Counted from the first letter of the stretch, positions 45,488 to 54,431 are shown. The stretch is DNA of 64,000 nt from CAVOHU01 sp963843385 (GCA_963843385.1 CAWJJY010000009.1:18811-82810); one strand, 5' to 3'. The notes: a model not told the origin generated them from the sequence alone. Numbers and translations: made by a program.

Positions 45488-47596
45488 ATGAACAGCCGCT
45501 GGTCCGACAAGGACGCCGCCGACTTCGTGACGCGATACGCCCCGGCGTGGGGCGAGGCGCTCGCCGCCCGCACGTACACGAGCCGGCTCCTGGGCATCGA
45601 GACCTCGCTCGTGCTCCACGGCGGCGGGAACACGTCGGTCAAGGGAACCTGGCGCACCGCACTTGGCGAGACGGTGGCCGCGATATTCGTCAAAGCCTCC
45701 GGCTCCGACCTTGCGACAATCGAGCCCGAGGCGTTCCCTCCGCTCGACCTCGCGTACCTCCAGCGCCTCCGCGCGATCGATTCACTGGACGACGAGCTGA
45801 TGGTGAACGAGATCAGGACGCACCTGTTCAACCATCGGAGCCCGACGCCCTCGATCGAGACGCTGGTCCACGCATTCATGCCCGCGCCGTATGTCGACCA
45901 CACGCACGCCGACGCCATCCTGACGCTGAGCAACCAGGCGGGCGGCGCCGGCCATCTGCGCGAGGCGCTGGGCGAGGATGCTTTCGTCCTTGACTACATC
46001 GAGCCAGGATTTCAGCTCGCCCGTGCGACGGCCGCCGCGGTCGAGGCGTTTCCCCGCGCCCGGTGCCTGGTCCTGATGCGGCACGGCCTCATCACGTGGG
46101 GCGACACCGCGCGAGCGGCCTACGAGGCGACCGTCGAGATGGTGACGCGTGCCGAGAACCACGCGGCGTCCCGTGCGAAACGCGGCCGGACGATGACCGT
46201 GCCGGGCAAAGACGTTGCGGCGTCGCGTGATCGCCTGGCGCGGATCGGCCCGATCGTGCGCGGGCAGCTCGCGCGCGCCACGGGCGACCCCGATTTGCCC
46301 TGGGACCGGGTCGTGGTGGTGCCGCTGCTCAACGAAGAGGTGTTGGGAATCCTCGCGAGCAATGGTGCGAAAGAGGCGCTGGTCACGCCGCCACTCACGA
46401 CCGATCACCTGATCCGGACCAAGAGCCTGCCCTTGTGGGTGGACGCGCCTGACTACGACCAGCCGGCGGCCTTCAGGGACCGGCTGCGCTCGGCGCTGAA
46501 CGCCTATACGGAACACTACCGGGCGTATCTCGACCGCCACCGGGCCCTGTTGCCGGCCGGCGTCGCCCCGTTCGATCCGCTGCCCCGCGTCGTGCTGTTG
46601 CCAGGGCTTGGCGCGCTCTGCGCAGGACGCGACGTGCACGACGCGATTATCGCGCGCGACATCACGGCCCAGACCCTCAGGGTCAAGAGCGTCATCGCCG
46701 GAATGGGCGGCTACGAAGGCCTGGGCGAGCGCGACCTGTTCATGATGGAGTATCGGGGCCTGCAGCACGCGAAGCTGGCCGGAGTAGCGAAGCCGCTCTC
46801 CGGGCGCACGGCGCTCATCTCGGGCTCGGCCGGCGCGATCGGAGCCGGCATCGCGCACGAGTTGCTCGAACGGGGCGCGCACGTGGCCGTCACCGACCTG
46901 GCCGGCGAGCGCCTCGACAGGCTCACGACGGAGCTGGGCGGCGAATTCCCCGGGCACGTCGCCGGGGTCCCGATGGATGTGACCAGCGCCGAATCGGTGG
47001 CCGAAGCGTTTCGCGAGGTGATCCTCGCCTGGGGCGGCGTCGACCTGGTCATCGTCAACGCCGGCATCGCCAAGGTCGCGCCGCTCGCCGAGATTGACCT
47101 CGAAGCCTTCAGGCGCCTCGAGCGCGTCAACATCGACGGGACGCTGCTGTTGCTCGCCGAGGCCGCGCGCCATTTCGCGCTTCAAGGGACCGGCGGCGAT
47201 ATCGTGGTGGTGTCCACCAAGAACGTCTTCGCGCCCGGCGCCCGCTTTGGCGCCTACAGCGCCACCAAGGCCGCCTCGCACCAGCTGGCGCGCATCGCGA
47301 GCCTGGAGCTCGCCGAGCTCGACGTGCGGGTCAACATGGTGTCTCCCGATGCGGTGTTTTCACACGGGGAGTGGCGATCGGGCTTGTGGGCCGAGGTCGG
47401 ACCCGACCGCATGAAAGCGCGGGGCCTCGACCAGGCCGGCCTCGAGGAGTACTACCGGGGGCGGAACCTGCTGAAGGCGCGCGTGACCGCACGTCACGTC
47501 GCCAACGCCGTGATGTACTTCGCGACGCGCCAGTCGCCGACGACCGGGGCCACTATCCCGGTTGATGGCGGGCTGCCCGATGCGACGCCAAGATAG
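45488..47596 (+). CDS. Rhamnulose-1-phosphate aldolase/alcohol dehydrogenase fusion
   Basis: 702 residues. Residues 1-410 are a class II (zinc) aldolase domain: HGGGNTSVKG, Zn ligands around DHTHADA (138-140) and a later His in LMRHGLITWG. From about 438 it is a short-chain dehydrogenase: SGSAGAIGAGI nucleotide loop, DVTSAES, VNAGIAKVAP and catalytic YSATK. This is the RhaD/YuxG-type fusion: cleaves rhamnulose-1-P to DHAP and lactaldehyde, which the SDR then oxidises or reduces. Class II aldolases occur in PVM-type microcompartments, but a rhamnose kinase or isomerase is not seen here. Confidence 0.9.
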   Translation: MNSRWSDKDAADFVTRYAPAWGEALAARTYTSRLLGIETSLVLHGGGNTSVKGTWRTALGETVAAIFVKASGSDLATIEPEAFPPLDLAYLQRLRAIDSLDDELMVNEIRTHLFNHRSPTPSIETLVHAFMPAPYVDHTHADAILTLSNQAGGAGHLREALGEDAFVLDYIEPGFQLARATAAAVEAFPRARCLVLMRHGLITWGDTARAAYEATVEMVTRAENHAASRAKRGRTMTVPGKDVAASRDRLARIGPIVRGQLARATGDPDLPWDRVVVVPLLNEEVLGILASNGAKEALVTPPLTTDHLIRTKSLPLWVDAPDYDQPAAFRDRLRSALNAYTEHYRAYLDRHRALLPAGVAPFDPLPRVVLLPGLGALCAGRDVHDAIIARDITAQTLRVKSVIAGMGGYEGLGERDLFMMEYRGLQHAKLAGVAKPLSGRTALISGSAGAIGAGIAHELLERGAHVAVTDLAGERLDRLTTELGGEFPGHVAGVPMDVTSAESVAEAFREVILAWGGVDLVIVNAGIAKVAPLAEIDLEAFRRLERVNIDGTLLLLAEAARHFALQGTGGDIVVVSTKNVFAPGARFGAYSATKAASHQLARIASLELAELDVRVNMVSPDAVFSHGEWRSGLWAEVGPDRMKARGLDQAGLEEYYRGRNLLKARVTARHVANAVMYFATRQSPTTGATIPVDGGLPDATPR

Positions 47597-47634
47597 GTGG
47601 ACGGATCAGGAAATACGCTCTTTGGATTCTTCAC

Positions 47635-48342
47635 ATGAGACTTGCAGTCAACATCGACCACATCGCCACCATTCGCGAAGCGCGGAAGGCGAAAGAGCCC
47701 GACCCGGTCGCCGCGGCCGTCATCGCCGAGCTTGCCGGCGCCGAGGGCATCACGGTGCATCTCCGGGGTGACCGTCGCCACATCAAGGACCGCGACGTGG
47801 AGCTGCTGCGCCAGACGGTACGCACCAAGCTCAACGTCGAGATGGCGGCCACCCGCGAGATGATCGACGCGGCCGTGCGCGTGCGGCCCGACCAGGTCAC
47901 CCTGGTCCCGGAGCGGGCCGAAGAAGTGACCACGACCGGCGGCTTGAACGTGGTGCAGAATTTCGACTCCGTGAAGGCGGCGGTTGGCGCCCTGCGCAAG
48001 GCCGGCGTCCGCGTCAGCCTCTTCATCGATCCCGACAACCCGCAGGTCGAGGCGTCGCAGGAGGTCGGTGCGGATGCCATCGAGATCAACACCGGACCTT
48101 ACGCCGACGCCACGGATACGAACAAGCCCGCGGAGTTGTCGCGCATCCGCCAGGCCGCGGATCGTGCGAACGCAGCCGACCTCGAGGTCCTTGCGGGGCA
48201 CGGGCTCAACTACGTCAACCTCACGCCCATCGTGCTGACCCATCACATCGTCGAGCTGAACATCGGCCACAGCATCGTCGCGCGCGCGGCGCTGGTCGGG
48301 CTCGATCGGGCCGTGCGCGAAATGGTGGCGTTGCTGCGATGA
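47635..48342 (+). CDS. pdxJ: Pyridoxine 5'-phosphate synthase
   Basis: 235 residues. Makes pyridoxine 5'-phosphate from deoxyxylulose 5-phosphate and amino-acetone phosphate. RLAVNIDHIATIREARK with active-site His, HLRGDRRHIKDRD, EMAATREM, LVPERAEEVTTTGGL, FIDPDN, IEINTGPYAD and GHGLNYVNL are all canonical. Sits inside the BMC-associated string of genes without clear functional tie. Its stop overlaps the next start by four bases. Confidence 0.95.
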   Translation: MRLAVNIDHIATIREARKAKEPDPVAAAVIAELAGAEGITVHLRGDRRHIKDRDVELLRQTVRTKLNVEMAATREMIDAAVRVRPDQVTLVPERAEEVTTTGGLNVVQNFDSVKAAVGALRKAGVRVSLFIDPDNPQVEASQEVGADAIEINTGPYADATDTNKPAELSRIRQAADRANAADLEVLAGHGLNYVNLTPIVLTHHIVELNIGHSIVARAALVGLDRAVREMVALLR

Positions 48343-49142
48343 CCATGTCGAGGTCGACCGTGGAGGGGGCGAGGGAACCTGCGCCGCGGGGTGAACGGGC
48401 CTTCAGGCGGCGAAGCCTGACGGCGCTTTTCGCTGCCGCCGCCGTTGTCTCGGTAATGCCGGTGCTGCCCGCCCGTGCCGCCGAGCCGATACCGGTCAGC
48501 TTCGTCGCGCGTGACGGACAGCAGGTGACAGGTGCGCTCTACCTGCCGGATCGAAAGCCCGCGCCGGCGGTCATCCTGCTGCCTGTGATGACGCGGACGC
48601 ACGTTGACTGGGACGCGACCTCCGCCAGGCTCGCTGCCGCCGGCATCGCGGCGCTCGCCATCGAGTTCCGCCGCGGGGGCGGCCCGCGAGTCGACCCCGC
48701 GGTCATGGCAGGCGAACCGGCCGGTGACTTCGCGGACCTCACGCTTGATGTCGAAGCCGCGGACGCGTTCCTGAGGGCCCGCGGTGACATCGCCGCCAGC
48801 CGCATCGGGATCGCGGGGGCGTCGATCGGGGCCAACGTAGGCGCCATCGTGGCCTCCGACAACCCGGCGATCAAATCGCTCGCGCTCCTGTCGCCGAGCC
48901 TGGAGTATCGCGGCCTGCGGATCGAGGCGCCGATGCGGAAATTCGGCCACAGGCCGGCGCTCATCATCGTGAGCGACGACGACCCGTACGCGCTGCGGTC
49001 CGGCAAGCAGATGGTGGGCTACGGGGAAGGATTGCGGGATCTGCGCCTGGCGTCGGGCGCGGGGCACGGCACCGTGATGCTCTCCCGCCAGCCGGAGCTC
49101 GTCGCGGCGCTGGTGGACTGGTTCGTTCGCACGTTGGTATGA
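48339..49142 (+). CDS. Exported alpha/beta hydrolase (dienelactone hydrolase-like)
   Basis: 267 residues. Long basic N-terminus then FRRRSLTALFAAAAVVSVMPVLPARA, a signal peptide whose RRRS start could suit Tat export. Alpha/beta hydrolase fold: nucleophile GASIGAN (Gly-x-Ser-x-Gly variant), acid in VSDDDPYAL, His in GAGHGTVML. Substrate unknown. Overlaps pdxJ (ATGA), so translation is coupled. Confidence 0.8.
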   Translation: MTMSRSTVEGAREPAPRGERAFRRRSLTALFAAAAVVSVMPVLPARAAEPIPVSFVARDGQQVTGALYLPDRKPAPAVILLPVMTRTHVDWDATSARLAAAGIAALAIEFRRGGGPRVDPAVMAGEPAGDFADLTLDVEAADAFLRARGDIAASRIGIAGASIGANVGAIVASDNPAIKSLALLSPSLEYRGLRIEAPMRKFGHRPALIIVSDDDPYALRSGKQMVGYGEGLRDLRLASGAGHGTVMLSRQPELVAALVDWFVRTLV

Positions 49143-49157
49143 TCGAAGTCTAAGAAT

Positions 49158-49826
49158 ATGAAACTTGAATCCATCGTTTTCGGCGTGACCGGCGCGTTGT
49201 TCGGGTTCATTGTCGGCTGGGTACTCGGCACGCAGCAGGGCACCGGACCCAGGTCGGTTTCGAGCTCGACCGCGGCCCCGGTCGCCCAGTCGGCCCCGGC
49301 CGGCGCTGCGCCGGCGACCCGTCCGCCCGTCGACGAAACGCAGGCGCGCAACCTCCAGACCATCGCCGAGCGCGACACCAACAACGTGCCGTCGCGAATC
49401 GAACTCGGGAACATGTATTTCGACGGCGAGCGGTACGCCGACGCGATCAAGTGGTACGAGCAGGCCCTGAAGCTGTCGCCGAAGGACGTAAACGTCAGCA
49501 CCGATCTGGCCGTGAGCTACTACTACCTGGGGCAGGTCGACCAGGCGCTCAGCCAGTTCGACTATTCCCTCGGCATCGACCCGAGGCACCTGAAAACCCT
49601 GCTCAATCAGGGCATCGTGAAGGCGTTCGGGAAACAGGATCTGAAGGGGGCGATGGCCTCCTGGGAAGAGGTCCTGAAGATTGCGCCGGACAGCCAGGAA
49701 GGGGCCTCGGCGAAACGCGCGCTCGAGAACCTGAAGGCTGCGCATCCGGGCGGATCCCCGGTGCCGGCGCCGGGAACCGGGCCCGCCGGAGCGCCTCGCC
49801 CGAACCCGGGCCGGATCGGCGGGTAA
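49158..49826 (+). CDS. Membrane-anchored TPR protein
   Basis: 222 residues. N-terminal membrane helix (IVFGVTGALFGFIVGWVLG), an Ala/Pro/Ser linker, then about three to four TPR units (ELGNMYFDGERYADAIKWYEQ, LAVSYYYLGQVDQALSQFDYS and the next) and a Gly/Pro-rich tail. Resembles CcmH/NrfG-like cytoplasmic TPR proteins. Paired with the YHS-like gene that follows by about 20 bases. Confidence 0.78.
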   Translation: MKLESIVFGVTGALFGFIVGWVLGTQQGTGPRSVSSSTAAPVAQSAPAGAAPATRPPVDETQARNLQTIAERDTNNVPSRIELGNMYFDGERYADAIKWYEQALKLSPKDVNVSTDLAVSYYYLGQVDQALSQFDYSLGIDPRHLKTLLNQGIVKAFGKQDLKGAMASWEEVLKIAPDSQEGASAKRALENLKAAHPGGSPVPAPGTGPAGAPRPNPGRIGG

Positions 49827-49848
49827 GGACGAATCACGTGGCAGCATC

Positions 49849-50106
49849 GTGACCCGGATTCTGCTGTTTGCGTTGCTCTTTTTCCTGGCCGGCCGCGCCC
49901 TGATGCGGCTGTTCATGGGAATCATCGACGGGGCCACGCCTCGCCCGCAGGCAGAAGCCGGCCCGCCAGCCAAGGGCGAGACGATGGTCCGCGATCCGGT
50001 GTGCGGGACCTTCGTCGTCCCGTCCAGGGCGATCGCACTCAGGGTGAAGGGCGGCATCCAGCATTTCTGTTCCGAGAAATGCCGCGACGCGTGGAAGGCG
50101 CAGTAG
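49849..50106 (+). CDS. Small membrane protein with YHS/TRASH-like Cys domain
   Basis: 85 residues from a GTG. One membrane helix (ILLFALLFFLAGRALMRLFM), then DPVCGTFV and HFCSEKCRDAWKA. The two Cys motifs fit a YHS or TRASH-like metal-binding fold, similar to the PP0621 family. Possibly a metal sensor or chaperone. It ends 253 bases before the first shell gene. Confidence 0.75.
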   Translation: MTRILLFALLFFLAGRALMRLFMGIIDGATPRPQAEAGPPAKGETMVRDPVCGTFVVPSRAIALRVKGGIQHFCSEKCRDAWKAQ

Positions 50107-50359
50107 AGGTCCATCCCGCGTTCGATCGTGCCGCCTATTCGCCGGCGAGTGAAGAGCGTCGCGCGTGCGGCGTGCGTACACCGGGGATGACGGACATCGC
50201 CGTCAAGCCCGGGCTTCGGCGCGGCACGCTGAGGCAAGGTCGGCCCCCGCAAACGTCCCGGATTCAGGTAACATAGCCGCGACCAGCACTGCGGGTGACC
50301 AACGCGCCGGCATGATCGCGGGCTCCGGACCTCATACGTCACGCCCGATGGAGGGTCGA
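50107..50359. other. Gap upstream of the shell operon
   Basis: 253 bases without a gene. The BMC-H ribosome site (GGAGGG) is at the end. No clear promoter hexamers were recognised, though a promoter is expected since the operon starts here. Confidence 0.5.
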
Positions 50360-50650
<291 letters not shown>

Positions 50651-50656
50651 TCGCCC

Positions 50657-50926
50657 ATGATCCTGGCCCGCGTGATCGGCACCGTCGTGGCGACGCGCAA
50701 GGACGAGCGGCTGCTCAGCACGAAGCTGCTCGTCGTGCGCCCGCTCGATGTGAAGGGCAAGCCGGATGGCAGCGCCCTGGTGGCCGTTGATACGGTGGAC
50801 GCGGGGGTCGGCGAAAAGGTGCTCGTCGTCAGCGGCAGTTCGGCCAGGATGGCGTTCGGCATGAAGGACAACCCCGTCGATGCCGCCATCATCGGCGTGA
50901 TCGATCACGTGGAGATCCAGGAGTAG
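50657..50926 (+). CDS. BMC-P shell protein 1 (EutN/CcmL family pentamer)
   Basis: 89 residues. Start MILARVIGTVVATRKDERLLSTKLL, LVAVDTVDAGVGEKVLVVSGSSAR and the end DAAIIGVIDHVEI are diagnostic of EutN/CcmL vertex proteins, which cap the twelve corners of the shell. Six bases separate it from BMC-H. One of three distinct paralogues here. Confidence 0.95.
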   Translation: MILARVIGTVVATRKDERLLSTKLLVVRPLDVKGKPDGSALVAVDTVDAGVGEKVLVVSGSSARMAFGMKDNPVDAAIIGVIDHVEIQE

Positions 50927-50930
50927 CGCC

Positions 50931-51200
50931 GTGCAGATCGCGAGAGTGATCGGCACGGTGGTCGCCACGCGGAAGGATCCGGGCCTGACGGGCGTCAAGC
51001 TCCTGGTGATCCAGCCGCTCACTCCTGCTCGCGCATCCGCCGGGAAGCCCCTGGTCGCCGTGGACTCGGTGGGAGCGGGCGTCGGCGAAGAGGTCTTCTT
51101 CGTGAAGGGCAAGGAAGCGTCGTTCCCGTTCCTCCCGACCGAGTTGCCCGCCGACGCCGGCATCGTCGGCATCGTGGACCACTGGTCCTGCGAGAGCTGA
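50931..51200 (+). CDS. BMC-P shell protein 2 (EutN/CcmL family)
   Basis: 89 residues from a GTG four bases after BMC-P1. Same motifs: MQIARVIGTVVATRKDPGL, LVAVDSVGAGVGEEVFFVKG, DAGIVGIVDHWSC. It differs by ending with Cys-Glu-Ser and by an FPFLPTE loop. Confidence 0.95.
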   Translation: MQIARVIGTVVATRKDPGLTGVKLLVIQPLTPARASAGKPLVAVDSVGAGVGEEVFFVKGKEASFPFLPTELPADAGIVGIVDHWSCES

Positions 51201-51202
51201 GC

Positions 51203-51484
51203 ATGGTACTCGGGCGCGTGGTCGGCCAGCTCGTGTCCACGCAGAAGGACCGGAATTTCCACGGCGTCAAGCTGATGCTGGTGCAGCCGCTCGAGGCGGA
51301 TTCCACGCCGTGCGGGACGCCCGTGCTGGCGATCGATTCGGTGGGAGCAGGCGTCGGCGAGCGCGTGCTGCTCGTGCTGGACGGGCGCGCGGCGCAGGAT
51401 GCGCTCGGGCGCAAGCCGTCGCCGGTGGACGCCGCGATTGTCGGAATCGTGGACGCCGTCGAGCTCGAGACTCAGGAGCGTTGA
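51203..51484 (+). CDS. BMC-P shell protein 3 (EutN/CcmL family)
   Basis: 93 residues, two bases after BMC-P2. MVLGRVVGQLVSTQKDRNFHGVKL, LAIDSVGAGVGERVLLVLDG and DAAIVGIVDAVEL identify it. Three BMC-P with a single BMC-H is the pattern in some small aldolase-type BMC loci; each pentamer may fit different corners or act as a regulator. Confidence 0.95.
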   Translation: MVLGRVVGQLVSTQKDRNFHGVKLMLVQPLEADSTPCGTPVLAIDSVGAGVGERVLLVLDGRAAQDALGRKPSPVDAAIVGIVDAVELETQER

Positions 51485-51569
51485 GAGCATCCAGCTCGCT
51501 GGCGGTTTTCGGGGGGTGGAGGCCGGGTTTTTGGACCCGGCGATTGCGTGCAGCGCTGAGGTGAACTTC

Positions 51570-51685
51570 GATCGGGTGCGGTGGAGCAGCGTGAGAGGCC
51601 GATAGCCGCAAGCCGCCAGCCCCAAGCCTGTTGTAATGAGGCTCGACAGCGTGACACGGCCTCCAGTCCCCAGCCTCCAGCCAAC
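51570..51685 (+). repeat. Two core-plus-heptamer repeat units
   Basis: GCAGCGTGAGAGGCCG followed by GCCGCAAGCCGCCAGCC (51583-51626), then GACAGCGTGACACGGCC followed by CCAGTCCCCAGCCTCCAGCC (51648-51682). The second is the clearest example of the core in the window. Confidence 0.75.
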
Positions 51686-51702
51686 ACGTGAGGCAGTCGA
51701 TC

Positions 51703-51924
51703 ATGGACGAAGCCGAACTGAGATCGCTCATTCGTGAGTCGGTCAGGCGCCACCTCGAGCAGGGTCACGCTCCGGCTCCTCTAGCATCAGCCATTCCGTT
51801 CGGACGCCACCCGAGCCACGACCTCCTGCCCGTCGCCAGCGGCCGGGCTACGGGAGGGCCGTGCCTCATCGAGCCGCTGGTTGTCTGCGAGCACTGCCGC
51901 TTCTGCCAGTCGTACGGACACTAG
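51703..51924 (+). CDS. Small BMC-associated protein: encapsulation-like helix and CxxCxxC tail
   Basis: 73 residues from the ATG at 51703 (a GTG at 51688 is in frame), with GTGAGG about nine bases upstream. Residues 1-19 (MDEAELRSLIRESVRRHLE) form an amphipathic helix with hydrophobics at 6, 9, 10, 14 and 18, the pattern of N-terminal encapsulation peptides that pin cargo to shell hexamers. A Pro/Ala-rich linker follows, then GGPCLIEPL and the end VCEHCRFCQSYGH with Cys62, 65 and 68 plus Cys54 and His64/73. The tail suggests a metal or Fe-S site. Position 218 bases after BMC-P3 on the same strand supports a cargo role. No family recognised. Confidence 0.7.
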   Translation: MDEAELRSLIRESVRRHLEQGHAPAPLASAIPFGRHPSHDLLPVASGRATGGPCLIEPLVVCEHCRFCQSYGH

Positions 51925-52302
51925 GCGCAGCGCCGGATAGACGTCCGCCGGCGCCATGCAGGCTGGCGGCCGAACCAGGAGCATACGCCACGCCCGCGAC
52001 GACAGAGAGCGGCGCGGTTCAGGCTGGGGGCTGGCGGCTGGTGGCCGAACCAGGAACATACGGCACGCCCGCAACGACAGAGAGCGGCGCGGATCGGGCT
52101 GGCGGCTGGAGGCTGGCGGCCGAACCAGGAGCATACGCCACGCCCGCGACGACAGAGAGCGGCGCGGATCGGGCTGGCGGCTCGAGGCCGTGTCGCGCAT
52201 CACGCCTCGGGCCCGCAGGGTATGGCCTTTGTTACTCACGGATGACGCGGGCAGCGTAACATAGCCCCAGACCCCAAGCCTCGAACCCCGAGCCTATAAC
52301 CC
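51925..52302. other. Gap filled by 75-bp tandem repeats
   Basis: 378 bases before the dehydrogenase gene. Mostly the tandem array described separately, then a CCAAGCCTCGAACCCCGAGC run just before the next ATG. Open frames here run through the repeat in several phases because 75 is a multiple of three; none looks real. Confidence 0.6.
51958..52200 (+). repeat. Three 75-bp tandem repeats, GGCTGG orientation
   Basis: Units starting CGAACCAGG at 51971, 52046 and 52121, exactly 75 apart, each carrying GCATACGCCACGCCCGC (or a near copy), GACGACAGAGAGCGGCGCGG and GGCTGGCGGCTGGAGGC-like heptamers. Units 1 and 3 are nearly identical. Confidence 0.85.
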
Positions 52303-53268
52303 ATGTCCCGCCCCGGTCTGCTGATCACCCGCCGTATTCCTTCGTCCGTCCTCGAGAAACTCAAACCCGCGTGCGACGTCGACCTGTTCACCGGAGAGGG
52401 GGCGATCAGTCCCGACGAGCTTCGCTCGCGTCTTGCAGACAAGCAGGCGCTGATGTGTCTGCTGACCGACCGCATCGACGCGGCCGTCATGGACGCGGCT
52501 CCCTCGCTTCGCATCATTGCCAATATCGCGGTCGGCTACGACAACATCGACCGCACCGCGGCACGCGCGCGCAAGATTGTCGTCACCAACACGCCGGATG
52601 TGTTGACCGAGGCGACCGCTGACTTTACGTGGGGGCTAATCCTCTCAATCACGAGGAGAATTCCCGAAGGGGAGCGCTTGCTCCGGAAGGGCGAGTGGAA
52701 GGGATGGTCCCTCGACTTCATGCTCGGCAGCGAGCTTCGCGGCAAGCAGCTCGGCATTGTCGGCCTGGGGCGTATCGGACGGGCCGTGGCCACGCGGGCG
52801 CCTGCCTTCGGCATGCACGTAGCGTTCACCACGCTCGAGGAGGAAGTGCCGGATCCGCAACCAGGCGCGCCCCTGTGGCGGCGCCTCGGCCTGGATGAGC
52901 TGCTTGCGACCTCTGACGTCGTGTCCCTGCACCTTCCGCTGTCACCCGAGACCCGACACCTCGTCGATCGGCGATCGCTCCTGCAGATGAAGCGATCGGC
53001 ATATCTCGTCAACACCTCGCGCGGTCCGGTCATCGACGAGGAAGCCCTGGCCTGGGCGCTTCAGGAGAAGCTGATCTCCGGCGCCGCGCTGGACGTCTAC
53101 GAACGCGAGCCCCTCGTCCATGAGGCCCTGCTCGGGCTGGAGAACGTGGTCCTCGCGCCCCACATGGCGAGCGGCACGGTCGAGACGCGGACAGCCATGG
53201 CGGATCTCGCCGCGCGCAATGTCCTTGCCGTCCTCGCCGGCGGGCCTCCGCTCACGCCGGTCATTTGA
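52303..53268 (+). CDS. D-2-hydroxyacid dehydrogenase (glyoxylate/hydroxypyruvate reductase-like)
   Basis: 321 residues. NAD-dependent reductase with substrate-domain ends (LLITRRIPSSVLEKL; ANIAVGYDNID) and a Rossmann fold LGIVGLGRIGRAVA. Catalytic triad: Arg in NTSRGPVID, Glu in YEREP, His in APHMASGT. Closest to glyoxylate/hydroxypyruvate reductases (GyaR). Next to the BMC locus it could regenerate NAD from a 2-oxoacid; that link is inference. Its own terminus lacks an encapsulation helix. Confidence 0.88.
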   Translation: MSRPGLLITRRIPSSVLEKLKPACDVDLFTGEGAISPDELRSRLADKQALMCLLTDRIDAAVMDAAPSLRIIANIAVGYDNIDRTAARARKIVVTNTPDVLTEATADFTWGLILSITRRIPEGERLLRKGEWKGWSLDFMLGSELRGKQLGIVGLGRIGRAVATRAPAFGMHVAFTTLEEEVPDPQPGAPLWRRLGLDELLATSDVVSLHLPLSPETRHLVDRRSLLQMKRSAYLVNTSRGPVIDEEALAWALQEKLISGAALDVYEREPLVHEALLGLENVVLAPHMASGTVETRTAMADLAARNVLAVLAGGPPLTPVI

Positions 53269-53299
53269 CCGCTCGCGCAAGAGCGTCGACGCGAGCGAG

Positions 53300-53405
53300 A
53301 CAGGCTGGGGGCTGGAGGCTGGGGGCTGGAGGCTTCGGGCCTTGTCACGCTGCCGCGCCGCATTCACGAGGCCGGAGGCTGGAGGCCCGAGGCTCGAGCC
53401 GCTCC
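53300..53405 (-). repeat. Repeat-family element with core on the minus strand
   Basis: AGGCTGGGGGCTGGAGG runs at 53302-53332, then GGCCTTGTCACGCTGCCGCG (reverse complement of the GCGTGACANGGCC core) at 53339-53358, then GGCTGGAGGCCCGAGGCTC. The 54.2 kb element carries the same core in the opposite direction. Confidence 0.75.
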
Positions 53406-53470
53406 AGCACGCGCCTGATTCGGTCGTTGCCTGTCGTCGCGCTCTGGGTCACAATTCGATCCGGGACCAC

Positions 53471-54199
53471 ATGAACCTGCCAGCCAGCAAGCCCGCACCC
53501 AGTCCTCGTGTGATCGCGCGCGTGATGCGCTCGCTGGCCAGGGCCATCACCGGCCTCGAGCTGCCGGCCATCGAGAAGATTGCCGAGCGACGTCAGGACG
53601 ACGCGTTCCAGGTGCTGATCGGGACGCTCCTGTCGGCGCGGACCCAGGACGCGACGACCGCGGCCGCCTCCGAACGTCTTTTCGAAAGGGCCCGAACGCC
53701 CCGCACGATGGCCGCCCTCGGTGTCGCCGAGATCCGACGGCTCATCTACCCGGTCAGCTTCTACATCACCAAGGCCCGCCACGTGAAGGCCGCGTGCCGC
53801 ATGCTCGTGGACGAATTCGACGGCCGCGTGCCGGCGACGATGGAGGAGCTGGTGAGGCTGCCCGGGGTGGGCCGCAAGACGGCCAACCTGGTGCTGATCC
53901 TGGCGTTCAAGAGCCTGCGCAACATCTGCGTCGATACCCACGTTCACCGGATTTCGAATCGGCTGGGCTGGGTGGGCACGAAGACCCCTGAGCAGACCGA
54001 ACAGGCGCTTTACAGGAACCTGCCACAGCACTGGTGGCCGTATGCCAACCTGTATCTGGTGACCTGGGGACAGAACGTGTGCCGCCCGAACTACCCCCGC
54101 TGTGGGGACTGCGTGATCCGGCCCGATTGTCCTCGCATCGGCGTGAGAGTCGAGGGAAAGCCCCGGGTTGCGATCCAGGCCTCAAGCCGTCGCGAGTGA
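53471..54199 (+). CDS. nth: Endonuclease III
   Basis: 242 residues from the ATG at 53471. Base-excision glycosylase/AP lyase for oxidised pyrimidines. Helix-hairpin-helix LPGVGRKTANLVL with catalytic Lys, catalytic Asp in CVDTHVHR, and a [4Fe-4S] loop with exact C-x6-C-x2-C-x5-C spacing (CRPNYPRCGDC then VIRPDC). Full length. Confidence 0.95.
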   Translation: MNLPASKPAPSPRVIARVMRSLARAITGLELPAIEKIAERRQDDAFQVLIGTLLSARTQDATTAAASERLFERARTPRTMAALGVAEIRRLIYPVSFYITKARHVKAACRMLVDEFDGRVPATMEELVRLPGVGRKTANLVLILAFKSLRNICVDTHVHRISNRLGWVGTKTPEQTEQALYRNLPQHWWPYANLYLVTWGQNVCRPNYPRCGDCVIRPDCPRIGVRVEGKPRVAIQASSRRE

Positions 54200-54330
54200 C
54201 CCGTGCAGGGTGAAATGGCCAGCAGCCCCCAGCCTCCAGCCGCCAGCCATCGGCATTGAGGCGCGGCAGCGTGAGACGGCCTCGAGCCTCAAGCCCCAAG
54301 CCTCAAGCCCCAAGCCCCAAGCCTGCTCTC
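54200..54330 (+). repeat. Repeat-family element downstream of nth
   Basis: CCCCCAGCCTCCAGCCGCC at 54225-54247, then GCGCGGCAGCGTGAGACGGCC at about 54260-54280 followed by CTCGAGCC, TCAAGCC and CCAAGCC heptamers up to 54327. Confidence 0.75.
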
Positions 54331-54431
54331 CGTGATCTCTCCCCTGTTCCCGTGTATTATTCCCGGAAGCCGCGGTTGGCTCCTCGGTTCGCCGCCGCGC
54401 CACACCTTCAATGTGAGAGGAGATGCCGGAC

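Noticed and set aside
51956..52264. Small frame through the 75-base repeats as a repeat protein
   Set aside because: It runs open because 75 is a multiple of three; no start site or coding character.
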